Shown in pieces: positions 53,363 to 62,877 of a DNA stretch of 64,000 bases; the stretch's first letter is position 1, and the number at the start of each line of letters is the position of its first letter. The translations under genes were made by a program, and so were the position numbers. Source of the DNA: Paracoccaceae bacterium (lineage in GTDB: Bacteria; Pseudomonadota; Alphaproteobacteria; Rhodobacterales; Rhodobacteraceae); assembly GCA_014323785.1 (NCBI GenBank), contig JACONJ010000017.1:1-64000 (forward strand), given 5' to 3'. Below the pieces are notes generated by a model. It did not search any database. It saw nothing but the letters and a program-made list of their open reading frames with translations, and was not told where the DNA came from.

Positions 53363-54796
53363 ATGACATTCCGAACCATGATATCATCCCCCCTGCGCCT
53401 GGCGTGGGCCGGGGTGGTGGCAGGCGGGTGTGCCGTGGCCATGGCGGTTGCGCCGGCCCAGGCCGACAGTTTGCGCGCCGCGCTTGGCGATGCCTATGCC
53501 AATTCGCAAGTCCTTGAACAGAACCGCCAGTTGCTGCGCCTGCAGGATGAAAGGGCGGCACAGCGGATTGCGAATCTGCGCCCGGTCGTGAATTTCGTGG
53601 CCGAAAGCAGATGGCTGTCGTCCGACATCGGGCCCCCCCGCAGGCTTCCCGACGGAACCACCCACACCCTGTCCCTGGTGGCGGATTTGCTGGTGTTCGA
53701 CAACGGCGGCAGCCGGGATTTGCTGGAATCCGCGCGGGAAATCGTCCTTGCAGCCCGGTACGACCTTGTGTCACTTGAGCAGCAGGTGCTGTTGGATGCG
53801 GCGGTGGCCTACACGAATGTCTGGCGCGATATTCAGGAGGTTGAGGTACGCGAAAGCAATGTGCGCGTTGTTTCCGAGCAATTGCGCGCCGCCCGCAACC
53901 GGTTTGCGGTGGGTGAGGACACCCGCACCGATGTCGCCCAGGCCGAGGCGCAACTGGCGGCGGCCCAATCCAGCCTGGCGGCGGCCCGCGGGCAGCTGGA
54001 GATCAGCCGCGAACGGTTCCTGCTGGCGGTCGGGCGCCCTGTCCAGGGCGCGATTGCCCCCGAAACCCTGCCCGATGTTCCCGATACCGAGGACGCGGCG
54101 GACCAGCTCGCGCGGCAACAGCACCCCGCCATCCGCAGCCTGCAGCATCAGGTACGCGCCAATGAATGGGCACTGGCCGCGGCCCGATCCGATTACGGCC
54201 CGGAACTCACGCTGAGGGCCCAAGCGGATGCCTACAAGAACCGTGTTATCCAAGGCACCCCCTTCGATGGAACAGACACGTCCCTGTCGTTGCGACTGAC
54301 GCAGCCCCTGTATCGCGGCGGGCAGCTGTTCGCGCTGGAACGGTCGGCCATTGCAACATTGGCCGCGTCCGAGTTTGAGTTGCAGCAGCAGGCGCGGGCG
54401 GTGGTTCAGACGGTCGGCAATGCCTATGCGCAATTGCGCATCGCCAACGCCCAGATCCAGGCGGCAGACCAGCAGATCCGCGCTGCGCAACTGGCACTTG
54501 AGGGAATCCAGGAAGGGGCCGCACTGGGCGCGCGGACCACGCTGGATGTGCTGGATGCAGAGCAGGATCTGCTGGAGGCGCGCATCGGGCGCATTCGGGC
54601 GCAGGCCAATCTGCATATTCAGACCTATGTCGCGCTGGAAAGTGTCGGGCTTCTGACAGTGGAGCATCTGGGCCTTGATGTCCCGCAATATGACCCTGGT
54701 GCCTACACCAACGCGTTCATCAACGCGCCGCAGCGCGTGCCAAGCTTGCAGGGTGCGCGGCTGGACGCGGTGTTGGAACGCCTGGGCCGTAATTGA
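53363..54796 (+). CDS. tolC: TolC family outer membrane channel protein
   Basis: Outer-membrane efflux protein of 477 residues that serves as the exit duct for type I secretion or drug export. A signal peptide ends near APAQADS. Two long helical repeats follow, with LEQNRQLLRLQDERAAQRIA, VRVVSEQLRAARNRFAVGED-TRTDVAQAEAQLAAAQSSLA and later GAALGARTTLDVLDAEQDLL. The T-R-T-D-V and R-T-T-L-D-V elements are the mirrored signatures of TolC. AAAGG precedes the ATG. It may have served the RTX protein whose remnant lies at 49 kb. Confidence 0.93.
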   Translation: MTFRTMISSPLRLAWAGVVAGGCAVAMAVAPAQADSLRAALGDAYANSQVLEQNRQLLRLQDERAAQRIANLRPVVNFVAESRWLSSDIGPPRRLPDGTTHTLSLVADLLVFDNGGSRDLLESAREIVLAARYDLVSLEQQVLLDAAVAYTNVWRDIQEVEVRESNVRVVSEQLRAARNRFAVGEDTRTDVAQAEAQLAAAQSSLAAARGQLEISRERFLLAVGRPVQGAIAPETLPDVPDTEDAADQLARQQHPAIRSLQHQVRANEWALAAARSDYGPELTLRAQADAYKNRVIQGTPFDGTDTSLSLRLTQPLYRGGQLFALERSAIATLAASEFELQQQARAVVQTVGNAYAQLRIANAQIQAADQQIRAAQLALEGIQEGAALGARTTLDVLDAEQDLLEARIGRIRAQANLHIQTYVALESVGLLTVEHLGLDVPQYDPGAYTNAFINAPQRVPSLQGARLDAVLERLGRN

Positions 54797-54945
54797 AAGC
54801 GATACCTTGACCTGCCCGTTGCGGGGAACCGCACCTGCGGGGAATCGGGCGGGCAGGACAAGGGACCAAACCCAAAGCGGGGCCCGGAACGGGTTCCCCG
54901 GGGGCGCACGCCCAGGGGAGGGGCACGAAAGAGGGAGGGGGCACA

Positions 54946-55545
54946 ATGTCCGAGTCCGATCCAGCGAAATCAGAGGCGGTTGAGGACGCTGTGGCCCCGA
55001 TCAGGCACATGGTATCCGACCGGAACCCGCCCCCGATGGGTGACCGGGCCCCATCCGCCAAAGCGGGCGGTGGCAGGCTTTTACTGACGCCGGATATGCG
55101 CGTGAATGAGGCCGATGACCCATGGCACCCCATCGGCACCCCGGGGGGGGCGGAGGCCCCGCCATGGGCGGATGCCGATGCGGCACCCGCCCCACAGGCC
55201 AAGGCACCGCAGACTCCGGCCGGGGATGAAACCACGATCAGAATCGCCGCCCTGCTGCGTCAGCTTCGTGATAATGCCCCGGCGGCGGGGGATCCCGCCG
55301 CGGATGAAGCCCACGGGAACGTGGAAGACCCGGACGATGACCCTGGCCTGTTCCCATTCCCCGACAGGGACGGCATGAACATCCCCGACGATGAGGTTCT
55401 GCGCAAGCTCGTGGCCGATGTGGTGCGGGAGGAACTGCAAACCCTGCTTAAGCAGCGCATCACCCGCAGCGTGCGCAATATGGTGCGCCGTGAAATTTCC
55501 CTGGCCCTTGCGGCAGAGGATCACCCGCCGCCGCAGACCCCGTGA
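54946..55545 (+). CDS. hypothetical acidic protein with C-terminal helix
   Basis: A 199-residue protein, Pro/Ala/Asp-rich and probably disordered for the first ~140 residues. A conserved-looking amphipathic C-terminal helix follows: DDEVLRKLVADVVREELQTL, LKQRITRSVRNMVRREISLA. This resembles the C-terminal part of DUF2497/PopZ-like proteins found after tolC in Rhodobacteraceae, where PopZ organises the cell pole. The match is weak, so no function is claimed. GAGGGAGG precedes the ATG. Confidence 0.65.
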   Translation: MSESDPAKSEAVEDAVAPIRHMVSDRNPPPMGDRAPSAKAGGGRLLLTPDMRVNEADDPWHPIGTPGGAEAPPWADADAAPAPQAKAPQTPAGDETTIRIAALLRQLRDNAPAAGDPAADEAHGNVEDPDDDPGLFPFPDRDGMNIPDDEVLRKLVADVVREELQTLLKQRITRSVRNMVRREISLALAAEDHPPPQTP

Positions 55546-55621
55546 CCTTGAAGTTAAGGGGCCGCGTTGCGCCGCTTTCGGGTTGACTTGTGCCTCGGGT
55601 GCCGCAGCCTTTATTTAGCCC

Positions 55622-56476
55622 ATGTTTCCCATTCGCGATCATAATCCGTCGGAACGTGCGCCCATTGTCACCTATGGGCTCATCGCGATCAACATCGTGA
55701 TCTTCCTGAGCTACTACCCGGAACTGGCCGGCAACCCCCGGCACCTGGCCAGGTTCTACGATGAATGGGGCCTGATCCCCATTGACCTTCTGTATAGGGG
55801 GGATGTCCTGCCGCTTCTGACCTCGATGTTTCTGCACGGCGGATGGATGCACATCATCGGCAACATGCTGTTTTTGTGGATATTCGGGGACAATCTGGAA
55901 GACCTGCTGGGGCATTTCGGGTTTCTTCTGTTCTATCTTGCCTCTGGTCTTGCCGCGGGGCTGGGGCAGGTTATCGCGGCCCCCCAGTCATCCATCCCGA
56001 TGGTTGGCGCGTCCGGCGCGATTGCCGGGGTGATGGGGGGCTATCTGTTGATGTTCCCCCGGGCCCGGATCGATGTGCTGGTGATCCTTGTGGTGATCAT
56101 CCGGATATTCACAATCCCCGCGTGGCTGATGCTGGGGATGTGGTTCGGCCTGCAACTGGTCAACGGCCTTGCCACTGATGCCACGGGTGGCGGGGTGGCC
56201 TATTGGGCGCATGCGGGCGGGTTCATCGCCGGGGTGCTGTTCATGCTGCCGGTCTGGTCACGGTGCGGCGCGACGGCCTACTGGCGGGAATTCCACGGAA
56301 AACCGCCACATGCAGAGGTGGAGTATCGCGTCACGCGGCGCAGTGGCATTCCACGGGTTCAACGCCTTCAGGCCCCGCGGGGGCAGGATACAAGACCGCT
56401 TGGCGATCTGGGCCGTGTACCCAGAAGCGGCGTCCGCCGATATTCATCATCGCCGTGGTCCGGCGGGCGGAAATAA
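55622..56476 (+). CDS. rhomboid family intramembrane serine protease
   Basis: A 284-residue membrane protease with six helices. The catalytic dyad is Ser131 in MVGASGAIAGVMGGY and His197 in GVAYWAHAGGFIAG; LTSMFLHGGWMHIIGNMLFL contains the conserved HxxxxHxxxN region. It would cut membrane proteins within the bilayer. The C-terminal ~70 residues after the last helix are Arg-rich and may be partly unstructured. It converges on efp. Confidence 0.92.
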   Translation: MFPIRDHNPSERAPIVTYGLIAINIVIFLSYYPELAGNPRHLARFYDEWGLIPIDLLYRGDVLPLLTSMFLHGGWMHIIGNMLFLWIFGDNLEDLLGHFGFLLFYLASGLAAGLGQVIAAPQSSIPMVGASGAIAGVMGGYLLMFPRARIDVLVILVVIIRIFTIPAWLMLGMWFGLQLVNGLATDATGGGVAYWAHAGGFIAGVLFMLPVWSRCGATAYWREFHGKPPHAEVEYRVTRRSGIPRVQRLQAPRGQDTRPLGDLGRVPRSGVRRYSSSPWSGGRK

Positions 56477-56548
56477 GGGATCACATCCCGACCTGCCGTG
56501 GTTTCGAAACGCCGTCGGCCCCGGTTGCAACCTGCCCTGCATTCCGTT

Positions 56549-57142
56549 TCATTCGGTCGCGGGCTTCTGGCGTGCCGCTGGCGCACGCTCAGAATACTCC
56601 ATCGTCTCTGTATTCACCACGATATCTTCATCGGGGCCCACAAAGGGCGGGACCATCACCTTTACACCGTTGTCCAGCACCGCCGGCTTGAAACTGTGCG
56701 CGGCGGTCTGGCCTTTCACCACTGGTTCCGTCTCTGCCACCTTGCAGGTGACCTTTTGCGGCACGGTCGCGTTCAGGGCCTCATCCCCGTGGAATTCCAC
56801 AACGATGGTCATCCCGTCTTGCAGAAACGGCCGACGATCCCCCAGAATTTCGGCGGGCAGTTCAACCTGTTCATAGGTCTGGGTATCCATAAACACCAGC
56901 AGCCCGCCGGATTCATAAAGAAACTGCTGGCTCTTTTGTTCCAGGCGCACCCGTTCCACCTTATCGGCCGAGCGAAATCGCCCATTCAGCTTCGATCCGT
57001 TGCGCAGATTGCGCAGTTCAACCTGGGCAAAGGCCCCGCCCTTGCCGGGCTTCACATGATCGACCTTCACGACGCTCCACAGCCCGCCATTATGGTCCAG
57101 GACATGTCCCGGGCGAATCTCGTTTCCGTTGATCTTCGGCAT
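56549..57142 (-). CDS. efp: elongation factor P
   Basis: EF-P (197 residues) relieves ribosome stalling at polyproline stretches. The KOW-like N-terminal domain contains the modification loop [10 protein letters not shown] with Lys34 conserved, and the OB domains end in [20 protein letters not shown], the family signature. The last ~10 residues are an Ala/Arg/Pro extension. No modifying enzyme (EpmA or EarP) is in this window. Confidence 0.95.
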   Translation of the reverse strand: MPKINGNEIRPGHVLDHNGGLWSVVKVDHVKPGKGGAFAQVELRNLRNGSKLNGRFRSADKVERVRLEQKSQQFLYESGGLLVFMDTQTYEQVELPAEILGDRRPFLQDGMTIVVEFHGDEALNATVPQKVTCKVAETEPVVKGQTAAHSFKPAVLDNGVKVMVPPFVGPDEDIVVNTETMEYSERAPAARQKPATE

Positions 57143-57378
57143 CGGCAGCCCCCTGTAAAAAACCCTGACACCCCCCTTGAGGTTATCGGGGCAATCCTGT
57201 ATACCAAGGCGTGCCGGGTCGCAACATCAGGGTCTGGTCCAGTGCGGATTCTTGCGCATATGTGCGTCTGGGGAATGGAACCTGTGCAAATACTGCATCA
57301 CAGAATCGCCTGGAAATCCTGCATAATGGCCCCCATGCCCAAGATGCAAGAGCAAGAGCAAGAACAAAGGACGACGCA

Positions 57379-57690
57379 ATGCAAGACTTCGTTGATGGTA
57401 ATGCCTTCAACCTGGAACAGGGCCAAAGATCGCGGAAGCTTTTTGCCGCCGTGGTCCTTGCGGCACTGGACGATGCAATCGCCGACGACAAGAAATACGG
57501 CAACGGTGCCGAGCAGATCGCCCGCTGGGCGCGTTCGCGCGATGGGTGTCAGGTGCTGAGCTGTGCCGGAATTGACCCAAGTGAGCGCGTGGTCGCGAAC
57601 CTGATGGCGTTTGTCGCCAATGGTGTACGCACCTCGGTCGCGCTTAGCCGCGAGGAAAGCGGGCGCCGCAATCAGGCGAAAGCCGCATGA
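57379..57690 (+). CDS. DUF6280-like small protein
   Basis: A 103-residue protein: MQDFVDGNAFNLEQGQRSRK, LFAAVVLAALDDAIADDKKY, GNGAEQIARWARSRDGCQVL, SCAGIDPSERVVANLMAFVA. The composition suggests a helical cytosolic protein. It resembles a family restricted to Rhodobacteraceae that I recall as DUF6280; I cannot verify this. AAAGGA lies eight bases before the ATG at 57379. A purine-rich repeat (GCAAGAGCAAGAGCAAGAAC) lies just upstream. The family looks phage- or plasmid-like in composition, but the context is chromosomal. Confidence 0.7.
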   Translation: MQDFVDGNAFNLEQGQRSRKLFAAVVLAALDDAIADDKKYGNGAEQIARWARSRDGCQVLSCAGIDPSERVVANLMAFVANGVRTSVALSREESGRRNQAKAA

Positions 57691-58027
57691 TCCAAAGGGT
57701 GCTCATGACGGCATTGAAACGTGCGCCCCGCAAGGCGGGGCTGTGGATGCGCCCCGCGCCTGTGTCCCCTGTGCCCCGGGCGGCAGGCTGCCCTTGTGCG
57801 CGGCCCGGCCCCCGACAGGGCCCATCGGGATAATGCCCAAGCCCCCGCACCTGCCCCGGCGGTGGCCAAGCAGACGCGGGCCAGCCGCCAGCGTTGCGTT
57901 CAACGGCACGGCAGCGCGGGCGATATCTGTTCCGCGGGCTTGCGCTGGTCGTGTTCAGGCACAGCCGCAGTTTTGCGTTGCAACCTGAAAAGCCCATAAC
58001 GGTCACAGCTGGAAGAAAGGATGCCCA
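57691..58027. other. about 340 bp without a gene; leader of the ABC transporter operon
   Basis: Very GC-rich, with several GC stems (for example GCCCCGCAAGGCGGGGC near 57724). No frame with a start site or family motif. The promoter of the following transporter operon should be here. GGAAGAAAGG lies directly before the start at 58028. Confidence 0.5.
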
Positions 58028-58996
58028 ATGAAAACCAGGTACACGCTCGCGGCATCCGCGCTTGCGCTTGGCCTTGGATCAGGGGCGGCGCACGCAGAGT
58101 GCGGTGAGGTGTCGATCACCGAGATGGACTGGGGGTCGGCACTTATCGTCACCGCGGTCAGCAAGTTTCTTTTGGAACAGGGCTATGGCTGTTCGGTAAC
58201 CGTTGTGCCATCGGCCACGGTGCCCGCGCTGGCTTCGGTTGCGGAAACCGGTGAACCGGACATCCTGACCGAGGTATGGACCAACAGCGCACCTGCCTAT
58301 CCAGGGCTGATCGACAGCGGCCAGATCACCGAGCTGACCAATGTTCTGTCCGATGGCGCGGTTGAGGGCTGGTACATCCCGGCATATCTGGCCAAGAGGC
58401 ATCCGGAACTGACCACAATCGGGGGCATACTGGCCCAGCCGGAGCTCGTCGGCAACCGCTTCCACAACTGCCCCGTTGGCTGGACCTGCCAGGTGGTCAA
58501 CACCAACATGGCCCGTGCGGCAGGGTTTGACGGGGCCGGGATTGAGAATTTCATCCACGGCTCGAGTGAAACCCTCGCGACCTCCATCGCCTCGGCCTGG
58601 CAGGACGAAGCCCCGTGGTTCGGTTATCATTGGGCCCCGACCGAGGTGTTGGGCCGCTATCCGATGGTGCCGGTTGATGTCGGCCCGCACAATCCCGCGG
58701 CGCATGAATGTAACAAGACCGAGGAGTGCGCCACGCCGCAATTGGGGGCCTTTCCGACCAGCATCGTGACCACGGTGGTGACCGAAGCGTTCGCCGCATC
58801 GCACCCCGAGGAGACGGCCATGATGCGAAACCTGGCCTTTACCAATGCGCAGATGGGCGCACTTTTGGCCTGGAAGGCGGCAAACAATGCCTCGGGTGAG
58901 GACGCGGCCGTCAAGTTCCTGACCAGTTCGCCCGAGGTTTGGGGTGGCTGGCTGAACGATGCGGCGCGCGAGAACCTCGCAGCACTGCTGCCATAA
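58028..58996 (+). CDS. glycine betaine-type ABC transporter substrate-binding protein
   Basis: Periplasmic binding protein of 322 residues, OpuAC/ProX family. A signal peptide (MKTRYTLAASALALGLGSGA, AHA) precedes ITEMDWGSALIVTAVSKFLL, VPALASVAETGEPDILTEVW and the ligand-binding WHW-type residues in PWFGYHWAPTEVLGRYPMVP. These proteins bind glycine betaine, proline betaine, choline or related compounds in an aromatic box. It is the first gene of a binding protein-permease-ATPase operon. Confidence 0.9.
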   Translation: MKTRYTLAASALALGLGSGAAHAECGEVSITEMDWGSALIVTAVSKFLLEQGYGCSVTVVPSATVPALASVAETGEPDILTEVWTNSAPAYPGLIDSGQITELTNVLSDGAVEGWYIPAYLAKRHPELTTIGGILAQPELVGNRFHNCPVGWTCQVVNTNMARAAGFDGAGIENFIHGSSETLATSIASAWQDEAPWFGYHWAPTEVLGRYPMVPVDVGPHNPAAHECNKTEECATPQLGAFPTSIVTTVVTEAFAASHPEETAMMRNLAFTNAQMGALLAWKAANNASGEDAAVKFLTSSPEVWGGWLNDAARENLAALLP

Positions 58997-59055
58997 GGCA
59001 ATCACACTGGTCACGGGTGCCTTCGGGCATCCGTGTCGAACGGGAAGGAAAACAG

Positions 59056-60087
59056 ATGGCGTTCTATGATCGCATGTTCAATGGACTGGGGCTGCGGGAC
59101 TGGTGTGGCAACGCAGGCGCAGATTCCAGCATGTCGATGGCAGACCTTCTGGCACAGGCAAATCCCTCGGCCGAGGTCAATGGCCCCGTCTTTCCCTTCC
59201 CCTCGCTGGATGCACTCAACGATGCCTGCCCGGCCATCCCCCCGTCCCGCGATTTCGTTGCTTCGGTGGAAACCGGATTTCTGGCCATCAAGGATGGGCT
59301 GAAGCTGGTTCTTGACCCCCTGACACAGCCCCTGTCATGGATGCTGGAATTCGCGCTGCTTGCGGTTGAGTCGGTGCCCTGGTGGCTGATGCTGCCCGTG
59401 CTGTTCGTGCTGGTGTGGTATGCGTCGAGATCCAAGCCGGTAACCATTTTCGTGGTTCTGGTTTTTGCCTTCCTGGGGTTCGTTGACCATCTGGATGCCG
59501 CCATGCAAACCCTGTCGATTGTATTGGTCTGTACGGGGATCAGCATTCTTTTTGGTGTACCCATCGGCATTGCCATGGCGAAATCGAACGGATTTCAACG
59601 GGCAATTTTACCTGTGCTTGACCTTCTTCAGACGCTGCCAACCTTTGTCTACCTGATTCCGTTGATCTTTCTGTTCAGCGTAACTGAACCAAAACTTTAT
59701 GGCATCGCGATCATTGTCTATGCGATCGTGCCGGTGATCCGCCTGACCGATCTGGGCATCCGCCTGGTGGATCGGGATGTGCTGGAGGCGGCGAACGCCT
59801 TTGGCATGTCAGCACCCCAGAAACTCTGGGGCGTGGAGCTGCCCCTGGCACTGCCCAACATCATGGCGGGCGTGAACCAGACCATCATGATGAGCCTTGC
59901 AATGGTCGTCATTGCCTCGCTGGTGTCGGCACCCGGTCTGGGTGTGCTGGTTCTGCGCGGCATTCGTAACCTGGAACTGGGCGTGGGGCTGGTTGCGGGG
60001 CTTGGGATCGTGCTTTTGGCGGTTGTCCTTGACCGTGTGTCAAAAGCCGCGCTTGCGCGGGTTTCAGCGACCCACAAACACCATTAA
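59056..60087 (+). CDS. betaine-type ABC transporter permease (ProW-like)
   Basis: Permease of 343 residues. The first ~95 residues are hydrophilic (the ProW-type N-terminal extension). The membrane part begins SWMLEFALLAVESVPWWLML and includes the ABC permease EAA-like loop VLEAANAFGMSAPQKLWGVE and LPLALPNIMAGVNQTIMMSL, typical of ProW/OpuAB. GGAAGG precedes the ATG at 59056. It lies 60 bp after the binding protein gene and 20 bp before the ATPase gene. Confidence 0.92.
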   Translation: MAFYDRMFNGLGLRDWCGNAGADSSMSMADLLAQANPSAEVNGPVFPFPSLDALNDACPAIPPSRDFVASVETGFLAIKDGLKLVLDPLTQPLSWMLEFALLAVESVPWWLMLPVLFVLVWYASRSKPVTIFVVLVFAFLGFVDHLDAAMQTLSIVLVCTGISILFGVPIGIAMAKSNGFQRAILPVLDLLQTLPTFVYLIPLIFLFSVTEPKLYGIAIIVYAIVPVIRLTDLGIRLVDRDVLEAANAFGMSAPQKLWGVELPLALPNIMAGVNQTIMMSLAMVVIASLVSAPGLGVLVLRGIRNLELGVGLVAGLGIVLLAVVLDRVSKAALARVSATHKHH

Positions 60088-60107
60088 GACAGCGGATTGA
60101 CAAAGCC

Positions 60108-61169
60108 ATGACCGAGATCACAAAGACCGAACCGAAAATCCGCATCCGGGGGCTTTACAAGATTTTCGGGCCCCAGCCGCAGCGCGTTCTGCCCTTTGTC
60201 GAAGATGGCATGGGCAAGGACGCGTTGCTGCAGGAACACAGCCACGTTCTGGGCCTGAACAACATCTCTGTCGATATGATGCCGGGGGAAATTACCGTGG
60301 TGATGGGCCTGTCGGGATCCGGCAAATCCACGCTGATCCGACATATCAACAGGCTGATTGAACCCACGGCGGGGGAGATCCTGATCGATGGCGCAGATGC
60401 CCTGATGCTGAGCCCCGAGCGATTGCGGGCCAAGCGGCGGGCTGATCTGTCCATGGTGTTTCAGAAATTTGCGCTGCTGCCGCATCGCACCATCGAAGAC
60501 AACGCCGCCTTGGCACTGGAGGTTCGCGGTGTGGCCAAATCCAGGCGCAGGACCGAGGCCCGCCGCTGGCTTGACCGGGTGGGGCTGTCGGGATATGAGT
60601 GCTATTATCCCCATGAGCTTTCGGGCGGGATGCAGCAGCGTGTGGGGATCGCACGGGCACTGACCTCTAACTCTGACATCATGCTGATGGACGAGGCCTA
60701 TTCCGCGCTGGACCCCCTGATCCGCAGCGACATGCAAAAATTGCTTCTGGACCTGCAGGTTGAGCTGCTCAAAACCATCGTCTTTATTACCCATGATCTG
60801 GACGAGGCCCTGCGCCTGGCCGATCACCTGGTGATCCTAAAGGACGGCATGGTCGTGCAGCAGGGCGAACCGCAGGACATTCTGCTGAACCCGTCAGACC
60901 CGTATATTGAGGATTTCGTCAGCGACATCAATCGGGCGCGTGTTCTGCGCGTCCGTTCGGTCATGCGGCGGGGGGATACGAACGGACACGCCTATGCAGG
61001 GGATGTGGACGCCGATGCCAATCTCGAGTCGGTAATCGCGGTCTCGGGCGGCGATACCACGCATTGTTACCGGGTGATAGAGGGCGGCGCACCAGCGGGT
61101 GAGCTGGACATGAAAGATGTTGTCCGCGCCCTTGTGCCGCGCGTGTCCTCAAGCCAGACAGCTGCCTGA
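60108..61169 (+). CDS. betaine-type ABC transporter ATPase (ProV-like)
   Basis: ATPase of 353 residues. Walker A is VMGLSGSGKSTLIRHINRLI, the Q loop is DLSMVFQKFALLPHRTIEDN, the signature is ELSGGMQQRVGIARALTSNS and Walker B is DIMLMDEAYSALDPLIR. The N-terminal KIRIRGLYKIFGPQPQRVLP extension is typical of ProV/OpuAA. The ~80 residues after the core stand where CBS domains regulate OpuA, but only one degenerate CBS-like unit seems to fit. The operon would import an osmolyte or carbon source. Confidence 0.93.
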   Translation: MTEITKTEPKIRIRGLYKIFGPQPQRVLPFVEDGMGKDALLQEHSHVLGLNNISVDMMPGEITVVMGLSGSGKSTLIRHINRLIEPTAGEILIDGADALMLSPERLRAKRRADLSMVFQKFALLPHRTIEDNAALALEVRGVAKSRRRTEARRWLDRVGLSGYECYYPHELSGGMQQRVGIARALTSNSDIMLMDEAYSALDPLIRSDMQKLLLDLQVELLKTIVFITHDLDEALRLADHLVILKDGMVVQQGEPQDILLNPSDPYIEDFVSDINRARVLRVRSVMRRGDTNGHAYAGDVDADANLESVIAVSGGDTTHCYRVIEGGAPAGELDMKDVVRALVPRVSSSQTAA

Positions 61170-61432
61170 GATTCGCCCGGATTCCCGCCCGCCTGTTCCG
61201 ACGGGCATGGATGCGGGACTTGGCGGGACTTCGCGGGACAGGCGGTGCTGGTCGGGGGAACCGGCGTGCAAGGCGGGTTTTGCGTTCAATGTCAGGGGAA
61301 AACGCACAGGTGCCGGCCGCTTTTGACAAGATCACCGATGACGAAATATCAGCAGACGCAGGGTGATCCGGCGGCACCTGCTGTGCTGTTTGGATTGCGG
61401 TTATCCGATCACAGCCCGGTGGTCCCGGCCCC

Positions 61433-62674
61433 GTGACCCCCGTTGATGCATTACGCGCCCTGTTCGCCACAGCTGTCGGGCGCGCGGACCCGATGCGCAG
61501 CTTGCCCGCGTATCTGCCGCCGAAACCGCCGGGGCGGGTTGTGGTTGTGGGGGCGGGCAAGGCTTCGGCGCGCATGGCCGAAGCGGTGGAGCAGCACTGG
61601 GGGCCTTGCGAGGGGCTGGTTATCACCCGCTACGGCCATGGCCGCCCCTGTGAAGGGATCAGGATAGCGGAGGCCGCGCATCCGATACCCGACGCGGCCG
61701 GGCGCGCAGCGACAGAACGGATGCTAAGCCTGCTCAACAGCCTGGAAGAGGGGGATTTTGCTCTTGCCCTGATCTCTGGCGGGGCGTCGGCCCTGTTAGA
61801 GCGTCCGGCGGGCGCGATCACGCTGGCAGAGATGCAGGCGATTACCCTGGCCCTTCTTGCCTCGGGTGCGCAGATCAGCCGGATAAACACTGTGCGCAAG
61901 CACCTGAGTGCTGTGAAAGGCGGGCAGTTTGCTGCCGCGGCCTACCCGGCGCGGATGCTTGGCCTGATGATATCAGACGTGCCGGGCGATGACCCCGCCT
62001 TGATCGGCTCGGGCCCCACAGTGGGGGACAGCAGCACATCACGGGAGGCCCGTGCGATCCTGGACCACTTGTGTATCCCCGTGCCGCCCTCTGTGGGTGC
62101 CGTGCTGACGGGGCACAGCGGGGTTGTGCCGCCCCTGCACCCCGCCCTGTCCCGCGTGGAGAACCGGATTTGCGCGGCCCCTTCCCAATCGCTGGCGGCC
62201 GCGGCCGCGCAGGCACGCGGATGGGGGTGGGGCGTTGATATTCTGGGCGACGCCATCGAGGGCGAGGCGCGCGACGTCGCCCTGGCCCACGCGCGGCTTG
62301 CCCGGGCGCGGGTTGCCAGGGGCGCAAGGCGCGAGCTGATCCTTTCGGGCGGAGAGTTGACCGTCACCCGCCGCGGCGACGGGTGTGGCGGGCCGAACGC
62401 CGAATATGCCCTGGCACTTGCCCTTGCCCTGCAAGCGGCCAGGGGGATCTTTGCCCTGGCGGGGGATACCGACGGCGTTGATGGCGCGGCAGAGGTGGCA
62501 GGTGCCGTCATCACACCCGACACGCTGGCCCGTGCGCACGCCACCGGCGTTGACCCGGAACGGGCCCTTGCGCGCAATGATGCGCATACATTTTTCAAGA
62601 TCCTTGGTGATCAGGTTATCCCTGGTCCCACGCTGACCAATGTAAACGATTTCCGCGCCATTCTGATCGCGTGA
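61433..62674 (+). CDS. glycerate 2-kinase (MOFRL family)
   Basis: A 413-residue enzyme of the GckA/TtuD type, phosphorylating glycerate to 2-phosphoglycerate; older annotations call it hydroxypyruvate reductase. Motifs are RVVVVGAGKASARMAEAVEQ, ALISGGASALLERPAG, HLSAVKGGQFAAAAYPARML and the MOFRL region GGELTVTRRGDGCGGPNAEY, ending LAGDTDGVDGAAEVAGAVIT and FFKILGDQVIPGPTLTNVND. The start is GTG, with no clear ribosome-binding site. It belongs to the serine-cycle or glyoxylate assimilation part of metabolism. Confidence 0.92.
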   Translation: MTPVDALRALFATAVGRADPMRSLPAYLPPKPPGRVVVVGAGKASARMAEAVEQHWGPCEGLVITRYGHGRPCEGIRIAEAAHPIPDAAGRAATERMLSLLNSLEEGDFALALISGGASALLERPAGAITLAEMQAITLALLASGAQISRINTVRKHLSAVKGGQFAAAAYPARMLGLMISDVPGDDPALIGSGPTVGDSSTSREARAILDHLCIPVPPSVGAVLTGHSGVVPPLHPALSRVENRICAAPSQSLAAAAAQARGWGWGVDILGDAIEGEARDVALAHARLARARVARGARRELILSGGELTVTRRGDGCGGPNAEYALALALALQAARGIFALAGDTDGVDGAAEVAGAVITPDTLARAHATGVDPERALARNDAHTFFKILGDQVIPGPTLTNVNDFRAILIA

Positions 62675-62793
62675 TCCACGAAATGCGCGTGCCCCCGGTG
62701 GGCACGGGTGGGCACGGGCCGCCCCGGGGTTATTCTGGCGCATCATATGCTGGAACCCAGGCGTGCTGTCATCCCGGGGGAACCCCGCGCGGT

Positions 62794-62807
62794 TTGATCC
62801 ACGTCAA
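62794..62807 (+). promoter_or_regulatory. FNR/FnrL-type box before ccoG
   Basis: TTGATCCACGTCAA matches the FNR consensus TTGAT-N4-ATCAA except for one base in the right half. It lies 70 bp before the ccoG start, a usual distance for activation under low oxygen. Confidence 0.6.
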
Positions 62808-62877
62808 GGCGGGGCAGGCAGCTGACCCCAGGACTAAAACCGCGCATGACGACGACAATCCAGGAGCGATTCCCGCC

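Noticed and set aside
53771..54946. 391-codon open frame antisense to tolC
   Set aside because: It is a mirror of GC-rich tolC codons; tolC shows both mirrored TolC signatures and a ribosome-binding site.
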